Positions 1 through 11,651 of a stretch of 64,000 nucleotides of DNA are shown here, in pieces (positions within the stretch are counted from its first letter, which is position 1; each line of letters opens with the position of its first letter). This DNA comes from Homarus americanus (lineage: Eukaryota > Arthropoda > Malacostraca > Decapoda > Nephropidae). The notes beneath the pieces are model-generated. The model made no database searches, had not been told where the DNA came from, and saw only the letters and a program-made list of their open reading frames with translations. Location: NCBI RefSeq assembly GCF_018991925.1, contig NW_024751841.1, forward strand, positions 25,128-89,127, read 5' to 3'. Made by a program: the position numbers and the translations under genes.

Positions 1-1121
1 AATTTATGTAACATATTATCAGTTTTGAACTGACCATCACTATGGTTTATTGATTTTAATTCCTTAATCAAACTTGCTTCAACCAGAAGTCTTTCTGTGA
101 CACAAGATGATTTAAATACTTCTAAGCTTTTTTCCCAAGCAATGGGGTGATTATTATTCCTAACATGAACGAACAAGGCACTGCTTTCAGATGCTGTTCT
201 AATATTATACTTATGTTGTTTGATTCTGAGCTGCAGTGTTTTTCCTGTTTGTCCTACATAATTACAATTACATTTGCCACATGGAATGCAATAAATACTT
301 CCATTTACATTCAAACTTGGGCTATTCCTTATTAACATATTGGTAATGGTTTAGTCATACTTGAAAACAACATTAATATTTAGAAGCTTGAGGGACCGAA
401 CTAACGGGACAAATTCATTACGATAGGGCAGAGTCAAAATATTCTTAAGTGTAGGAACTTGTCTAGTTTGAGAGGAATGAAAGGATTTTTTAGCCCTTTT
501 AAAACAACGATCAACAAACACAGAAGGGTACCCGAGTTTCTGTGCAATGGAACGAATGTATTTCAATTCATCGTCACAAATACGCAGACATCTTAAGAAC
601 ATAGCAGAAAAAGCTGACATTTTGGTAGACTCAAGGTGATTCGATAAAAAGTGAATGAAACTGTCTACCTGTGTGGGCTTTCTATATACCTTAAATTTTT
701 AGTTTGGCCATTTCTCATGATAAGCATATCAAGGAATGGAAGGGATCCATTTATTTTTCTTTCAATTTTGAATGTGATACTTGGGACAATATCATTATGC
801 TTGTCTAAAAATTCCAATGGGTCACTGTTTCTAGGCCAAAGACAAAGAACATCATCTACATATCTATACCATGGAGGAATAAAGTCCACTATATTGGGTA
901 GTAATCTAGACTCAAAAAACTCCATATAAATACAGGCTAGAGGAGCAGAAAGACAATTACCCATGCTCATGCCAAATATTTGCTTGTAGAACTTCCCATT
1001 TGCTCTAAACACATTGTCAGTTACGCATAACTCTATCAATTTCAGGAAAGTATCATGTTCAATAGTTAAATCTAGCAGTTGTAATTTATCTTTAGAAATG
1101 AAAGTAAGTCTTTCACAGGTA
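1..1121 (-). mobile_element. Penelope-like element, 3' half (RT C-terminal part and GIY-YIG endonuclease), broken
   Basis: The minus strand encodes the second half of a Penelope-type reverse transcriptase. The 665-1039 frame carries FYKQIFGMSMGNCLSAPLA, then IYMEFFE, then the catalytic box YRYVDDVL. A second frame (351-620) continues with the RT thumb/linker region, so there is at least one frameshift near 640. Further on, at about 240-330, a third frame reads SIYCIPC...NYVGQTGK, the start of a GIY-YIG endonuclease domain, the nuclease typical of Penelope elements. The window begins before the element ends, so the 3' terminus is not seen. The RT reading frame extends up to position 1121 and stops abruptly at the hAT element; its missing N-terminal half lies at 3911-5071. 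The copy is a pseudogene. Confidence 0.88.
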
Positions 1122-1412
1122 CTCTACACCAGCAGCTAGGGGTGGGGCGGTCTGCCCTTTTGGGGGGGCGGCACTTTTGGGTCTGCTCATCACCCATATC
1201 TGCAGCTACTGGAGACGTTAATCCATCCCTTTGTATCGGCGGCAAGTTAATCCTTGTCGTGTCTGACCTAACACCTGACCCACATCATCACGGCCACGTC
1301 ATGAGCTACACCCTTGCTATGAGGCCCCCCGCCACACACACAACCTGTAACCTGTTGAGGATTAAGGAAACAACTTCAAACAAGTACGCCAGTGAGCTCA
1401 TGTGGTGTGGGT

Positions 1413-3481
1413 CTGCCAAATGGTGAAAGAATGTTGAGATCATGGATGGTGTACTCCCCTTCCAAGGAAGCTCTTTACTGCTTTTGTTGCAAACTGTTTT
1501 CAGACAGAAGTAACTCAAAATTTAATTCTGAGGATGGATTCAACATATGGTGGAAACTGAATCCTAGAATATCCGAGCACGAATCCAGTGCAGCTCACGT
1601 TCGGAATTTCACACAATGGAAGGAGTTGGAAATTAGGATTGCTCGTGGAGCAACAATTGATAAAAAAGAACAAGAAGTTGTTGAAAGCCAAGTGAAAAAG
1701 TGGAAGGAAATCCTTTCAAGATTGCTTGATATTATTAGATTCCTAGCTAAACAGAATTTGGCTTTACGAGGCCACCGAGAAGGAATGAATTATGAGAGAA
1801 ACGAGACTAAAGCAACGGAAAATAGAGGAAATTTTTTAGAGCTAGTTGATTTGTTGGCGAAATATGATCCAGTGCTACGTGAACATCATCTAAGAATCCA
1901 GCTGGGAAACAAGTTTGCTACTTCCTATCTGTCTCCTACTATTCAGAACGAGTTTATAGAAATTTTGGGAGAAAACGTAAGAAGCAAAGTCATCAAGCAA
2001 GTAAAAGAAGCAAAGTACTTTTCCATGATATTCGACAGCACTCCTGATATTTCACATAAGGATCAAACGAGCCAAGTTTTACGCTATGTTATGATCGATG
2101 GAGATAAAGTGAAGGTTGTGGAATCATTTGTCGATTTCATTGAAACAAAAGGTAAAACCGCCGAGAATATTTCAATGATGATTTTGGAAAAATTAGAGAA
2201 AGACGGAATTGATATTCAAAATTGTAGAGGGCAAACATATGATAATGCTGCGGTGATGGCTGGTGTTCATACTGGTGTTCAGAAACGTATCAAGGAAATT
2301 AATAAAAAAGCAGAATTTGTCGCTTGTACAAATCACTCGCTGAATTTGGCGGGTGTTCATGCAGCTTCTGTTGCTGTGAATTCTGTTACCTTTTTTGGAT
2401 GTGTGGAACGTTTGTTTGTATTTTTTTCTTCATCAACCCATCGCTGGGATGTTCTAACTTCAGTCACTGGTCAAAGTGTCAAGCGCATAATAGAAACTCG
2501 GTGGAGTGCGAGGGGAGAAGCTGTAAGTGTTGTAAAGAAACATTTCTCAAAAATCTTAAGTGCCCTAGAAAAGTTAACTGGTGAAGAAGAAAATACAGCT
2601 ACCAGGGCAGATGCTGGTGTTCTACTTGGTGCGTTGCAATCATTTTCCTTTTTGTGCTTTCTTGGCCTGTGGGGACCCGTCCTTCTAGAAATTAACGACA
2701 CACAGACTTATCTCCAAACCAAGGGCTTGAACATACAACAATGTGATATAAAACTCAGGGCATTAGAAACATTTCTAGTTGAAAACAGGGACAAGCTAGT
2801 GAGTAATGGAGTTAACTATGCCAAAGAAATTTACAATGATCTGGGGATAGTCATGGAGCGTCAGCGTCGACCCAAAAAGAAGAAACAAATGTTTGGTGAA
2901 GGATCACGAGATGCTGAATTGCCATACGACATTGAATTGAGGAGAGAAATGTTTTCTTCGCTGGACAGTGATCCAAGAAATAACTTTGAGATTTCAACAG
3001 CTTCATGAACTTGCTGAGAAATATGCCTTCCTTACCCCATTGAATCTTTTGGATGATAAATATGAGTGTCAAATAGATCACGATCACGACGACATTGATA
3101 AAGAGGAGTTCCTCGTTGAGAAAAAGACTTCAGCATTTTGTTGCTGTTGCTGCTATAACTATTAAAGACAGAATACAGACGTGGAAAGAAGGCCCCCTTG
3201 AACTTTTGCAGTTTATTCAAAAGTATAACCTTAGGAACTCGGTTCCAAATATAGTAATAATGCTGAGGATTTTCCTCACAATTGCTGTTAGTGTTGCTAC
3301 CTGTGAGAGGAGTTTTTCGAAACTAAAACTGATCAAGAATTACTTAAGATCTACTATGAGCACCTTGCGGTTGAGAAATCTTGCCATATTGTCTATAGAG
3401 CGACAATTGACAGATGAAATAGTTTTTGACAATGTCATTGAAGAATTTGCCAACAAAAAAACAAGAAAAGTTACTTTGTAG
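1413..3481 (+). pseudogene. hAT-superfamily transposase, ZMYM1/DUF4371-like, frameshifted
   Basis: The frame from 1413 starts with LPNGERMLRSWMVYSPS and CFCCKLFS, the TTF-type zinc-finger region of ZMYM-like hAT transposases. The DUF4371-like RNase H core follows, with FDSTPDISHKDQ, the segment CRGQTYDNAAVMAG and CTNHSLNLAG. The C-terminal hAT dimerisation domain is recognisable at about 3240-3420 (VSVATCERSFSKLKLIKNYL, then RLRNLAILSIE). The gene is broken: the first frame stops at 3008, a second covers about 2968-3125 and a third runs 3095-3481, implying at least two indels. There is no credible ATG before 1413; the long open frame begins with GTG. An AATAAA lies at about 3503. The 5' end may be near 1131 (CAGCAGCTAGGGGTGGGG), but I found no matching 3' inverted repeat. 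Because it interrupts a PLE, it arrived after that element. Confidence 0.88.
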
Positions 3482-3678
3482 AAAGTTGTAGTTTTCATTT
3501 CAGAAATAAAGATGGTCCTAATTTTTTACACTTTTTTACTTTTTTCCCTATCCTATGTGTCGTTTTTGCTTTTTGTTTAACTGTTACTTATAAAGTTTAA
3601 GTATGTTTGGTGTATATTTAAAGCATACTATATTTGAGTATGTGAAAGTACAGTAATATTATAATGGTACACAAACTA

Positions 3679-3680
<2 letters not shown>

Positions 3681-3774
<94 letters not shown>
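3681..3774. repeat. (AT)n microsatellite
   Basis: About 94 bases of uninterrupted AT dinucleotide between the hAT 3' flank and a tRNA-like SINE piece. Confidence 0.98.
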
Positions 3775-3777
<3 letters not shown>

Positions 3778-3778
3778 A

Positions 3779-3862
3779 GTAAATCACTGTAGGTGCGCGT
3801 GATCTAGTCACTAGTCACACCCAGTAGGTCGAGGGTTCGATTCCTTGCTGGTGAGGTCGTTG
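3779..3862 (+). mobile_element. tRNA-like SINE fragment
   Basis: It contains the RNA polymerase III B-box-like GGTTCGATTCC, followed by TTGCTGGTGAGGTCGTTGAT. The segment resembles the better copies at 44865-44940 and 45109-45196, which share the sequence around the B box and the GGTGAGGTG(G/T)TTGA ending. The A box is unclear here. It lies between two (AT)n tracts. A decayed tRNA pseudogene is an alternative. Confidence 0.5.

Positions 3863-3893
<31 letters not shown>
3863..3893. repeat. Short (AT)n tract
   Basis: About 30 bases of AT dinucleotide, continuing into TATACACATATATACATATG up to the Penelope-like element boundary at 3911. Confidence 0.95.
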
Positions 3894-3902
<9 letters not shown>

Positions 3903-3910
3903 TACATATG

Positions 3911-5071
3911 CTTTAGTGAACTTTAGTGAATTTACATCAAAACTTATTAATTCACAAGGTTCGTTGTGTTTCTTGAGTTTATCAATTAAATCACTGATAT
4001 TGTGTATATGTGAATTAGATATTTGGCCTGTAAGAGGGGATAGCATCTTTACCAGCCACTTGGATAATTTGTAAGTAACAGAACCCACAGAACTCACGAT
4101 AGGACGTAATGGATTGTTAGGCTTGTGTGTTTTGATCAACCCATACATGTAAGGTAAAGTGGGATTGATTTGAGAGAGCTGTTTGATGAGATCGGGGTTC
4201 TTTTTCAATAACATCTTCATTTTGGAATTAGATAACTTATTAATATTTTCCAGGGGATCTTTCGTAAGCTCACAATACGTGCTTTCATCACTAAGTAATG
4301 AATTCATCTTATCTTTGTAGTCACTTTTATCCAAAATAACAATAGCATTAGACTTATCAGCCTTGGTAATATGGATATTCTTATTCTTTTCAAGTTTATC
4401 AAGGCTGTTTCAAATCTTTTTGGAATGTTTGAAACAAATTTCTTATGTAAAACACTATGTATACAGCCTTTAGCAATGGAAATATCTTCATTTGTAACAT
4501 CTGACGACTTATTCTTTTCCAGGTTGATTAAACCTTTAGCAATAGTAAGCGGATTAACGCACCGTTGAGTGATAGAAAACTTCCTTCCAAAACCAAGAAC
4601 AAGTTTCTCATTTGTCTGTAGATCATAAGATGATAAGTCTATGAACAAATTTGGATCACTCAATGTGGTCCAGTAACTCTCGTCAAACAGGGCATTAAAT
4701 TTGGCATTTAACTTTCTTTTTTGGGCTTTGTCAGTTTCACTAAGAAGTTGATATACAAAATCACGAATGGTGTGCCACTTATCAACACCAACACTGTTTT
4801 GCATAAGTATTTTACACTGAGCACTGTGTTTGAAGGCTAATTTCACACTATCACTTAAATTCTTGATAAGGGAATCTAGCAACACCTTTTCCAACTCAGA
4901 GAATGCTTGATTGTCCAGATTACTTAGTCTACTTGGAAGACAGGACTTGGGAACAATTTTATCATCTCCGCAATCTTTCAAAAACTTCAACTTGTTTTTG
5001 AGACTATGAGCCCCCCTTCTCTTAAGCTCCTCTACGTGTGTGTTGGTGTGGGGATTAGTGGATGACATCAT
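3911..5071 (-). mobile_element. Penelope-like element, 5' half (RT N-terminal part), broken
   Basis: Two overlapping minus-strand frames (4304-5071 and 3864-4334) together encode the N-terminal half of a Penelope-type RT, with a frameshift near 4390. The first, from an ATG at 5071, holds the N-terminal extension (KLNAKFNALFDESYW, then FGRKFSITQR). The second shows YMYGLIKTHKPNNPLRPIVS and the following LSKWLVKMLSPLTG, the conserved early RT motifs of the family, and ends in CELISFDVNSL, the first catalytic-aspartate motif. The next residues expected by family comparison are found at 1121 and below, so this and 1-1121 are two parts of one copy. A 10-bp sequence, CTTTAGTGAA, is directly repeated at the break (3911-3920 and 3921-3930). 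Confidence 0.88.
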
Positions 5072-5084
5072 TATGACCTGACCT

Positions 5085-6370
<1,286 letters not shown>

Positions 6371-6598
6371 TAACGTATCCTAACCTAACCTGACCCAACC
6401 TACTGCAATTAAACCTAAACTAACTTAACCTAAACTAACTTAACCCAACCTAACCTAAACTAACTTAACTTAATTTAACCTAACCTAATTTAACCAAATG
6501 TTACTTAACCTAGCCTAATCTCTCCCAAAGTTAAATAACATAATTTAACGTAAAGTCATCTTCTAACCTAGCCTAACTTAACCTAACCTGACCTAAGC
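6371..6598. repeat. Degenerate CCTAA-rich (telomere-like) interstitial tract
   Basis: Many repeats of TAACCTAACC and AACTTAACC variants, i.e. degenerate (CCTAA)n, the complement of the arthropod telomere unit TTAGG. The units drift heavily, so this is an old interstitial tract or an AACCT-type minisatellite rather than a telomere. Confidence 0.75.
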
Positions 6599-7050
6599 AC
6601 TCAGATGTTATCAACTAAATTTAGCATCCCGGGAATCAACAGAGCATTTATAACTTGTCACACTTCCTGAGTTTTTGTATACAAAGGTCCACAGGAAGCC
6701 TTGCCTACGTCATACGCTTCTGGTGCCAGACATCTTTGGGAAGAAATATAACTCTGTCATACCTAGTTGTGAAATACCATCATTAAATACACCTTCGTAT
6801 CATAAAATGAATGCGTTTATTAAGTGTTCAAGTGGGATTGATGACACTCACAGACACCTTCAGAAACGTTGCCGTAGAAAAAGTCTTCTTGGAATCTCTT
6901 TGATCTCCCACTTAAATCACGACATAACAGGCAATTGCTATATATAACTAAGCTGAGGTTCGCATGAATTAGCCCAATACACTACACTACACTGATGCAC
7001 TGTGGCGGAACTGCTGCAAAATAATGAACTGTGAACCATCAAAAATACTT
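6599..7050. other. Unannotated spacer
   Basis: No supported feature. A 90-codon frame at 6675-6947 has no recognisable domain and no sign of selection that I can see. Confidence 0.5.
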
Positions 7051-7054
7051 GGTA

Positions 7055-7086
7055 AAGAAGAAAACACACATACACACACACACATA
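7055..7086. repeat. (CA)n microsatellite
   Basis: A short ACACACATACACACACACACA tract that marks the 5' truncation point of the PLE fragment downstream. Confidence 0.85.
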
Positions 7087-7580
7087 CATATAACTAGACT
7101 TAAACAACATAAATATAGTGCTAGGACAGGCCAGGAATCCAATGCTCTGTTTGTTCATTTGAGGGATAATAAGCATTGCATTGACTGGGATAATGCCTCC
7201 TCATTATTATCTTGTAATTCAATTGACAGTAGGAACATTATAGAATCTAGTCTCATTAAACATACCGAATCTGTCAACATGAATTTGAGTAATGGTATGT
7301 ACAAATTGGATAATTTCGTAATTAAGAAGATTTGTAACCAGGTGAGAAGGTTGGGTCCGCTTATCCTCTGACCTGACTACCGACAGCTGTGGTGCTTTTT
7401 TGAAGATTTGTAGGGTCATTACCTATACCTGACCACTGTGGACTTGATCTCACCCTCCTCTGTATATATATATATACCTTGTTTTGTAGTTCTCCTTAGT
7501 CTGTACTCACCCCTCAAGATGTGAATTACACGAAAGCGCTTGTCAACTTCGTGTTTTCTTTTTCCATGTGGTTATCAGCA
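7087..7580 (+). mobile_element. Penelope-like element 3' fragment (GIY-YIG C-terminus plus tail)
   Basis: The frame ending at 7371 reads TRLKQHKYSARTGQESNALF, then VHLRDNKHCIDWDNA. This is the second half of the GIY-YIG endonuclease of Penelope elements; the GIY and YIG strands themselves are lost at the CA repeat. After the stop comes a tail of about 200 bases ending GTGGTTATCAGCATATA, homologous to the minus-strand copy at 14868-15170. The tail includes a decayed hammerhead-like motif. This copy and the 14.9 kb copy belong to a subfamily different from the split element at 1-5071. Confidence 0.82.
7510..7544 (+). ncRNA. Decayed hammerhead-like motif in PLE tail
   Basis: The layout matches the motif at 14903-14937: stem II GTG/CAC, then GAA and AGCGCT. 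However, the core reads CTCAAGA, so the invariant G of CUGANGA is C at 7515. Stem I also loses pairing because the 3' arm is GTC rather than GGG. It is probably inactive. Confidence 0.6.
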
Positions 7581-7672
7581 TATACCTGGATCACGCGCAC
7601 CTAGCTCAGTTGACCTCTGACCCAGCTTGGAGAAGGTCGTGCCGATCGTGCTACCGCTAGAGACCAAGGAAA

Positions 7673-8566
7673 ATGGCCGCTTTGGATCGTTGTGCCTTGG
7701 GGGAAGAGGAGGGGAGTGTGGGGAAGGACGACCTCCTTGCCACGCTGTTAAGGCAGCTGGGGCAGTTGAGGAGTGAGGTTGACACTCTAAAGGGGGAAAA
7801 TGAAGCCCTCAGGACGGAACTCCTTCAGGTAGGTGTCCTGCCTAGCAGGATACCTGCGAAGGAGGAGCAGGCGTGGAGAATGGTTGTCTCCAAGGGGACT
7901 AGAGTCAGGCTTAGGAAAGCTGACCAGGGTGTGGAGTGCAGTAACCCTTACCAGGTGCTGCAGGAAGCTGGAGAGGAAGAGAAGAGGCAGGACGGTATGG
8001 ATCAAGGAGAGGAAAGGGCAGTTGTACAAACCCTGCCCACAGGTAAGGTCGTGGTAGTTGGTGACAGCCAGGTGAGGTTTATGGATAGGGCTTTTTGTGC
8101 GAGAGATAGGAAACGTAGGACTAGGGTATGTTTTCCTGGGGCTGGGATAGGGCATGTAGCCGAGAGGTTAGACAGAGTTTTGTCAGGGGAGGGTACCAAT
8201 CCAGTAGTGTGTCTTAGTGTGGGAGGAAACGACATAGGTAAGGTTAGGAGTGAGGAACTTTTCAAGAGGTATAGGGAGGCGCTGGGGAAGATTAGAGATA
8301 GGGGAGGGATCCCGATAGTATGTGGTGTCTTGCCTAGAAGAGGGGTTGGTCGTGAATGGCTGTCCAGGGCAATTGCTATTAATTGCCGACTGGAAAAACA
8401 TTGTGCAAACAATGGTTGGGCATTCATTGATGACTGGCAACGATTTTATGGCAACGACTACCTGTACTGTCGCGACGGAGTACACTTGTCTCGTGAGGGG
8501 GTAAAGACGTTGTCTGCATCCCTGGAGCGTGAAATTGTCACTCCGAAGGGGGGGTTTCGCCAGTAG
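7673..8566 (+). CDS. CR1 ORF1 protein: N-terminal coiled-coil-like region plus SGNH/GDSL-type esterase
   Basis: An intact frame of 297 codons starting at an ATG in good context (GGAAAATGGCC). Residues 20-50 (LLATLLRQLGQLRSEVDTLK onward) form a heptad-like, probably coiled-coil segment. From about residue 122 an SGNH-hydrolase fold is visible: VVVGDSQVRF (block I, nucleophile Ser), LSVGGNDIG (block III, Gly/Asn) and a C-terminal DGVHLSREG (block V, Asp and His). Esterase-like ORF1 proteins are known from CR1 LINEs, where they are thought to act with the RNP during retrotransposition; the substrate is unknown. ORF2 begins 17 bases after the stop in another frame. All catalytic residues I can identify are present, which is unusual in this decayed region. 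Confidence 0.85.
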   Translation: MAALDRCALGEEEGSVGKDDLLATLLRQLGQLRSEVDTLKGENEALRTELLQVGVLPSRIPAKEEQAWRMVVSKGTRVRLRKADQGVECSNPYQVLQEAGEEEKRQDGMDQGEERAVVQTLPTGKVVVVGDSQVRFMDRAFCARDRKRRTRVCFPGAGIGHVAERLDRVLSGEGTNPVVCLSVGGNDIGKVRSEELFKRYREALGKIRDRGGIPIVCGVLPRRGVGREWLSRAIAINCRLEKHCANNGWAFIDDWQRFYGNDYLYCRDGVHLSREGVKTLSASLEREIVTPKGGFRQ

Positions 8567-8582
8567 AGAGGGGTCTGGGAAA

Positions 8583-11528
8583 ATGGGAGTCAAAAACAAG
8601 CAGGTCCTGGGAAGTAGTGAAACAGAAGTAGATAATGCTGAAAATATAGTTAGTCATAATAACAAACATCAAAGTAATAAATGTAAAACAGATAGAAACG
8701 GAAGAAATATATTGAGTGTTTATTATACTAATAGTAGAAGCCTGTGTAACAAAATGGACCAGCTCAGGGCCATTGTTAGTAAAGAGAACATATATATAAT
8801 TGCAATAACGGAAACATGGATAAATTCAAACAGCAAGCATTTTTTAGCAGAATTTCATATTCCAGGATATAACCTATTTAAATTTGACAGAGTAGGAAGG
8901 AGAGGTGGCGGTGTAGCAGTGTATATCAGGGTGTCATTAAAAAGCTGCAATAAATCAAACATTAAAACAAATAGCGACAATGAAAGTATTTGGGTAGAGA
9001 TTGGTGAGGGCAGTGAATCCGTAGTCATTGGTGTTATATATAGACCACCTAATTTGAGTAGGAACGATGGTAAATTGCTATGGGAGGAAATAAAGAAGGC
9101 ATCTGATAGAAACAATGTATGTATTCTAGGCGATTTCAACTTTTCAGGCTTAGATTGGAAAAATCAACTTAGCGATAATGAATCTGAAGATTTTCTAGAA
9201 GTAGTACAAGATAGTTTTTTATATCAATTCATAAACTCGCCCACTAGAGGAAATAATATCCTCGATTTAGTTCTCAGTAATAATGAAAATCTAGTAAAAG
9301 ATGTTGGGATTGGAGACGAACTAGGAAACAGTGATCATAAAGCCATATATTTTAACATAATATGGAATGGCAGGAAGAAGGAAAATTCGGCCTTGATCCC
9401 GGATTTTAGGAAGGCTAATTACGGTAGCTTAAGGAGAGACCTAAGGGATGACCCTATGGTCAAAAGATTAATCCCCCCCACACCTCCGGAAACTGTCAAC
9501 TTAGGACGGGATAACCCCGAATTTAATTTAGCAGCTACTTATGAACAATTTATTGTGACAATCAATAACAATCAATAATGCCCAAAATAAACACATCCCT
9601 AAAAGAAAATTCAGATCGATACGGAACCAACCAAAATGGATGAATAATAGACTCTTAGATCTTCTAGGGAAAAAGAAAGGAGTATATAGAAAAGTTAAGA
9701 AAGGCGAAAATCACTTACTTGGTTACTATCAGAACCTAACAAGACAGGTAAAACAGAAATTAGGAAAGCAAAGAGAAATTATGAAATCAAGGTAGCAAAC
9801 GAATCGAAATAACCCCAAAGCTTTTTATCAACTGTATAAATCAAAGGTTAGAGATACAATAGGTCCCCTTAAAACTACGACAGGAGAAATGACTGATGAT
9901 GAGTTAGAAATGTAGTCGTTAAATAGTCATTTCGCTCCGTATTCACAAATGAAAACCTAGCACAGTTTCCAGAAGTTCATAAGGTATATAACGACAGTAT
10001 AGAAAATATGTTGATGAATATCAATATTACTAGTAACGATGTGCTTAAAGTAATTAACAAACTGAAGCCTCATAAATCGCCTGGTCCAGACGAGGTATAT
10101 GCTATAATATTAAAAGAATGTAGAGATGAGTTGAGTAATCCATTAGCAGTTTTATTTAATAAGTCATTAGAATCGGGCCTAGTGCCAGAAGCTTGGAAAC
10201 TTGCAAATGTAGTTCCGATTTTCAAAAAGGGTGATAAATCAATAGCATCAAATTTCCGTCCCATTAGTCTCACGTCAATCATAGGCAAGTTGCTAGAGTC
10301 AATTATTGCTACAAAAATCAGAAGCCACCTTGAAACATTCAACTTAATTCATTCTTCTCAGCACGGGTTCACCCAGGGACGTTCTTGTCTCACAAATTTG
10401 CTTAGCTTTTTCTCAGAAGTATATGAAGCGGTAGATAATGATAAGTCATATGATATAATTTATTTAGATTTCAGTAAAGCATTCGATAGAGTCCCTCATG
10501 AGAGATTGATAAGGAAGGTAGAAGCACATGGAATAGGTGGATCATTATTAAAATGGATTAGGTCATGGTTAACTGGTAGGAAACAAAGAGTCAGCATAAA
10601 TGGATTTAAGTCAGACTGGGGTGCGGTCAAAAGCGGAGTTCCCCAGGGATCTGTATTAGGCCCTCTGCTGTTTGTTATATTCATTAATGATCTTGATTTA
10701 GGTATAACTAGTAGGATTAGTAAATTTGCAGATGATACCAAAATGGGGAGAGTGATAAATTCAGACAGTGACTTTGAACACCTTCAAAGAGATCTAGATA
10801 CCTTACATGAGTGGTCAGTAGACTGGCAAATGAATTTTAATACTGATAAATGCAAGGTACTACAGATAGGAAGACGAATACAACGTGAAGTATAAACTAG
10901 GTAACACGGAAATAGAAACTCAGTTTGTAGAAAAGATCTAGGTGTATTTGTTAGCAACGACTTGAAACCCAGAAAACAATGTATTACGTTCGCAACAAGG
11001 CAAACAGGATTCTTGGGTTCATATCTAGGTCTGTGAGTAACAGAACTGCTGACGTTATCTTGGAAACTTTACCTAGCATTAGTGAGGCCACACATGGATT
11101 ATGCAGTTTCAGTTCTGGTGTCCTTATTATAGAATGGACATAGATTCTTTGGAGACAGTACAAAGAAGGAATAAAATGATCCATAATATTAGAAACTTCC
11201 ATATGAAGAAAGACTGAAAAGCTTAGGCTTACATTCATTAGAGAGGCGTAGAGTTAGGGGAGATATGATAGAGGTGTACAAGTGGGTAAGTGGGATTAAC
11301 AAGGGTAAAATGGAAGATGTTCTGAAGCTCAGTAATAACGAAATAACTAGAACAAATGGCTTTAAATTAGATAAATTCCGATTCAGAAAGGATATAGGCA
11401 AGCACTGGTTTGGTAATAGAGTTGTGGATATGTGGAATAGGCTACCGAGTGCTATAGTAGGATCGGGGACGCTAGGGAGCTTCAAGACGAAGTTGGATAG
11501 GCACATGGAAGTGCTGGGATGGGTGTGA
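8583..11528 (+). pseudogene. CR1 ORF2: APE endonuclease, reverse transcriptase and C-terminal domain, frame-broken
   Basis: The likely start is the ATG at 8583. The APE-type endonuclease occupies 8700-9360 with NSRSL, ITETW, GGGVAVYIR, YRPPN, GDFNFSGLDW and LGNSDHKAI. A 10-base duplication (CAATCAATAA) near 9560-9580 breaks the frame, and small deletions follow around 9750-9940. The RT is open at 10008-10895: SPGPDE, then [50 protein letters not shown] and the catalytic FADDTK. Further indels break 10880-11260. The C-terminal piece 11265-11528 ends MEVLGWV. The enzyme would nick DNA and reverse-transcribe the element RNA; this copy cannot make it whole. Confidence 0.9.
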
Positions 11529-11651
11529 AAGGGATCTGCCCTGTATGGGCCAGTCGGCCTCCTGCAGTATCCCACTTTCTTATGTTTGATCATATCATAA
11601 GGTCTCATTATTAATGTATATATTTACATGAAATGTATTGTTACCTAAGAT

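Larger units (their letters stand above)
7600..11586 (+). mobile_element. CR1 LINE copy 1, nearly full length
   Basis: A CR1-clade non-LTR retrotransposon with a leader, an intact ORF1 (esterase), a frame-broken ORF2 (APE endonuclease, RT, C-terminal domain) and a typical CR1 3' end. The 3' UTR has a small hairpin, GGCC-AGTC-GGCC (11548-11559), and ends with the octamer TTCTTATG, analogous to the 8-bp tail repeats known for vertebrate CR1. The 5' end is not exactly defined; sequence unlike the PLE begins by about 7590. ORF2 is very similar to copy 7 (40532-43357), which implies a recently active family, but copy 1 has many 1-2 base indels. Confidence 0.9.

Noticed and set aside
1131..1170. 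hAT terminal inverted repeat CAGCAGCTAGGGGTGGGG
   Set aside because: It is plausible as a left end, but no complementary right end was found before the (AT)n at 3681, so it was not annotated as a TIR.
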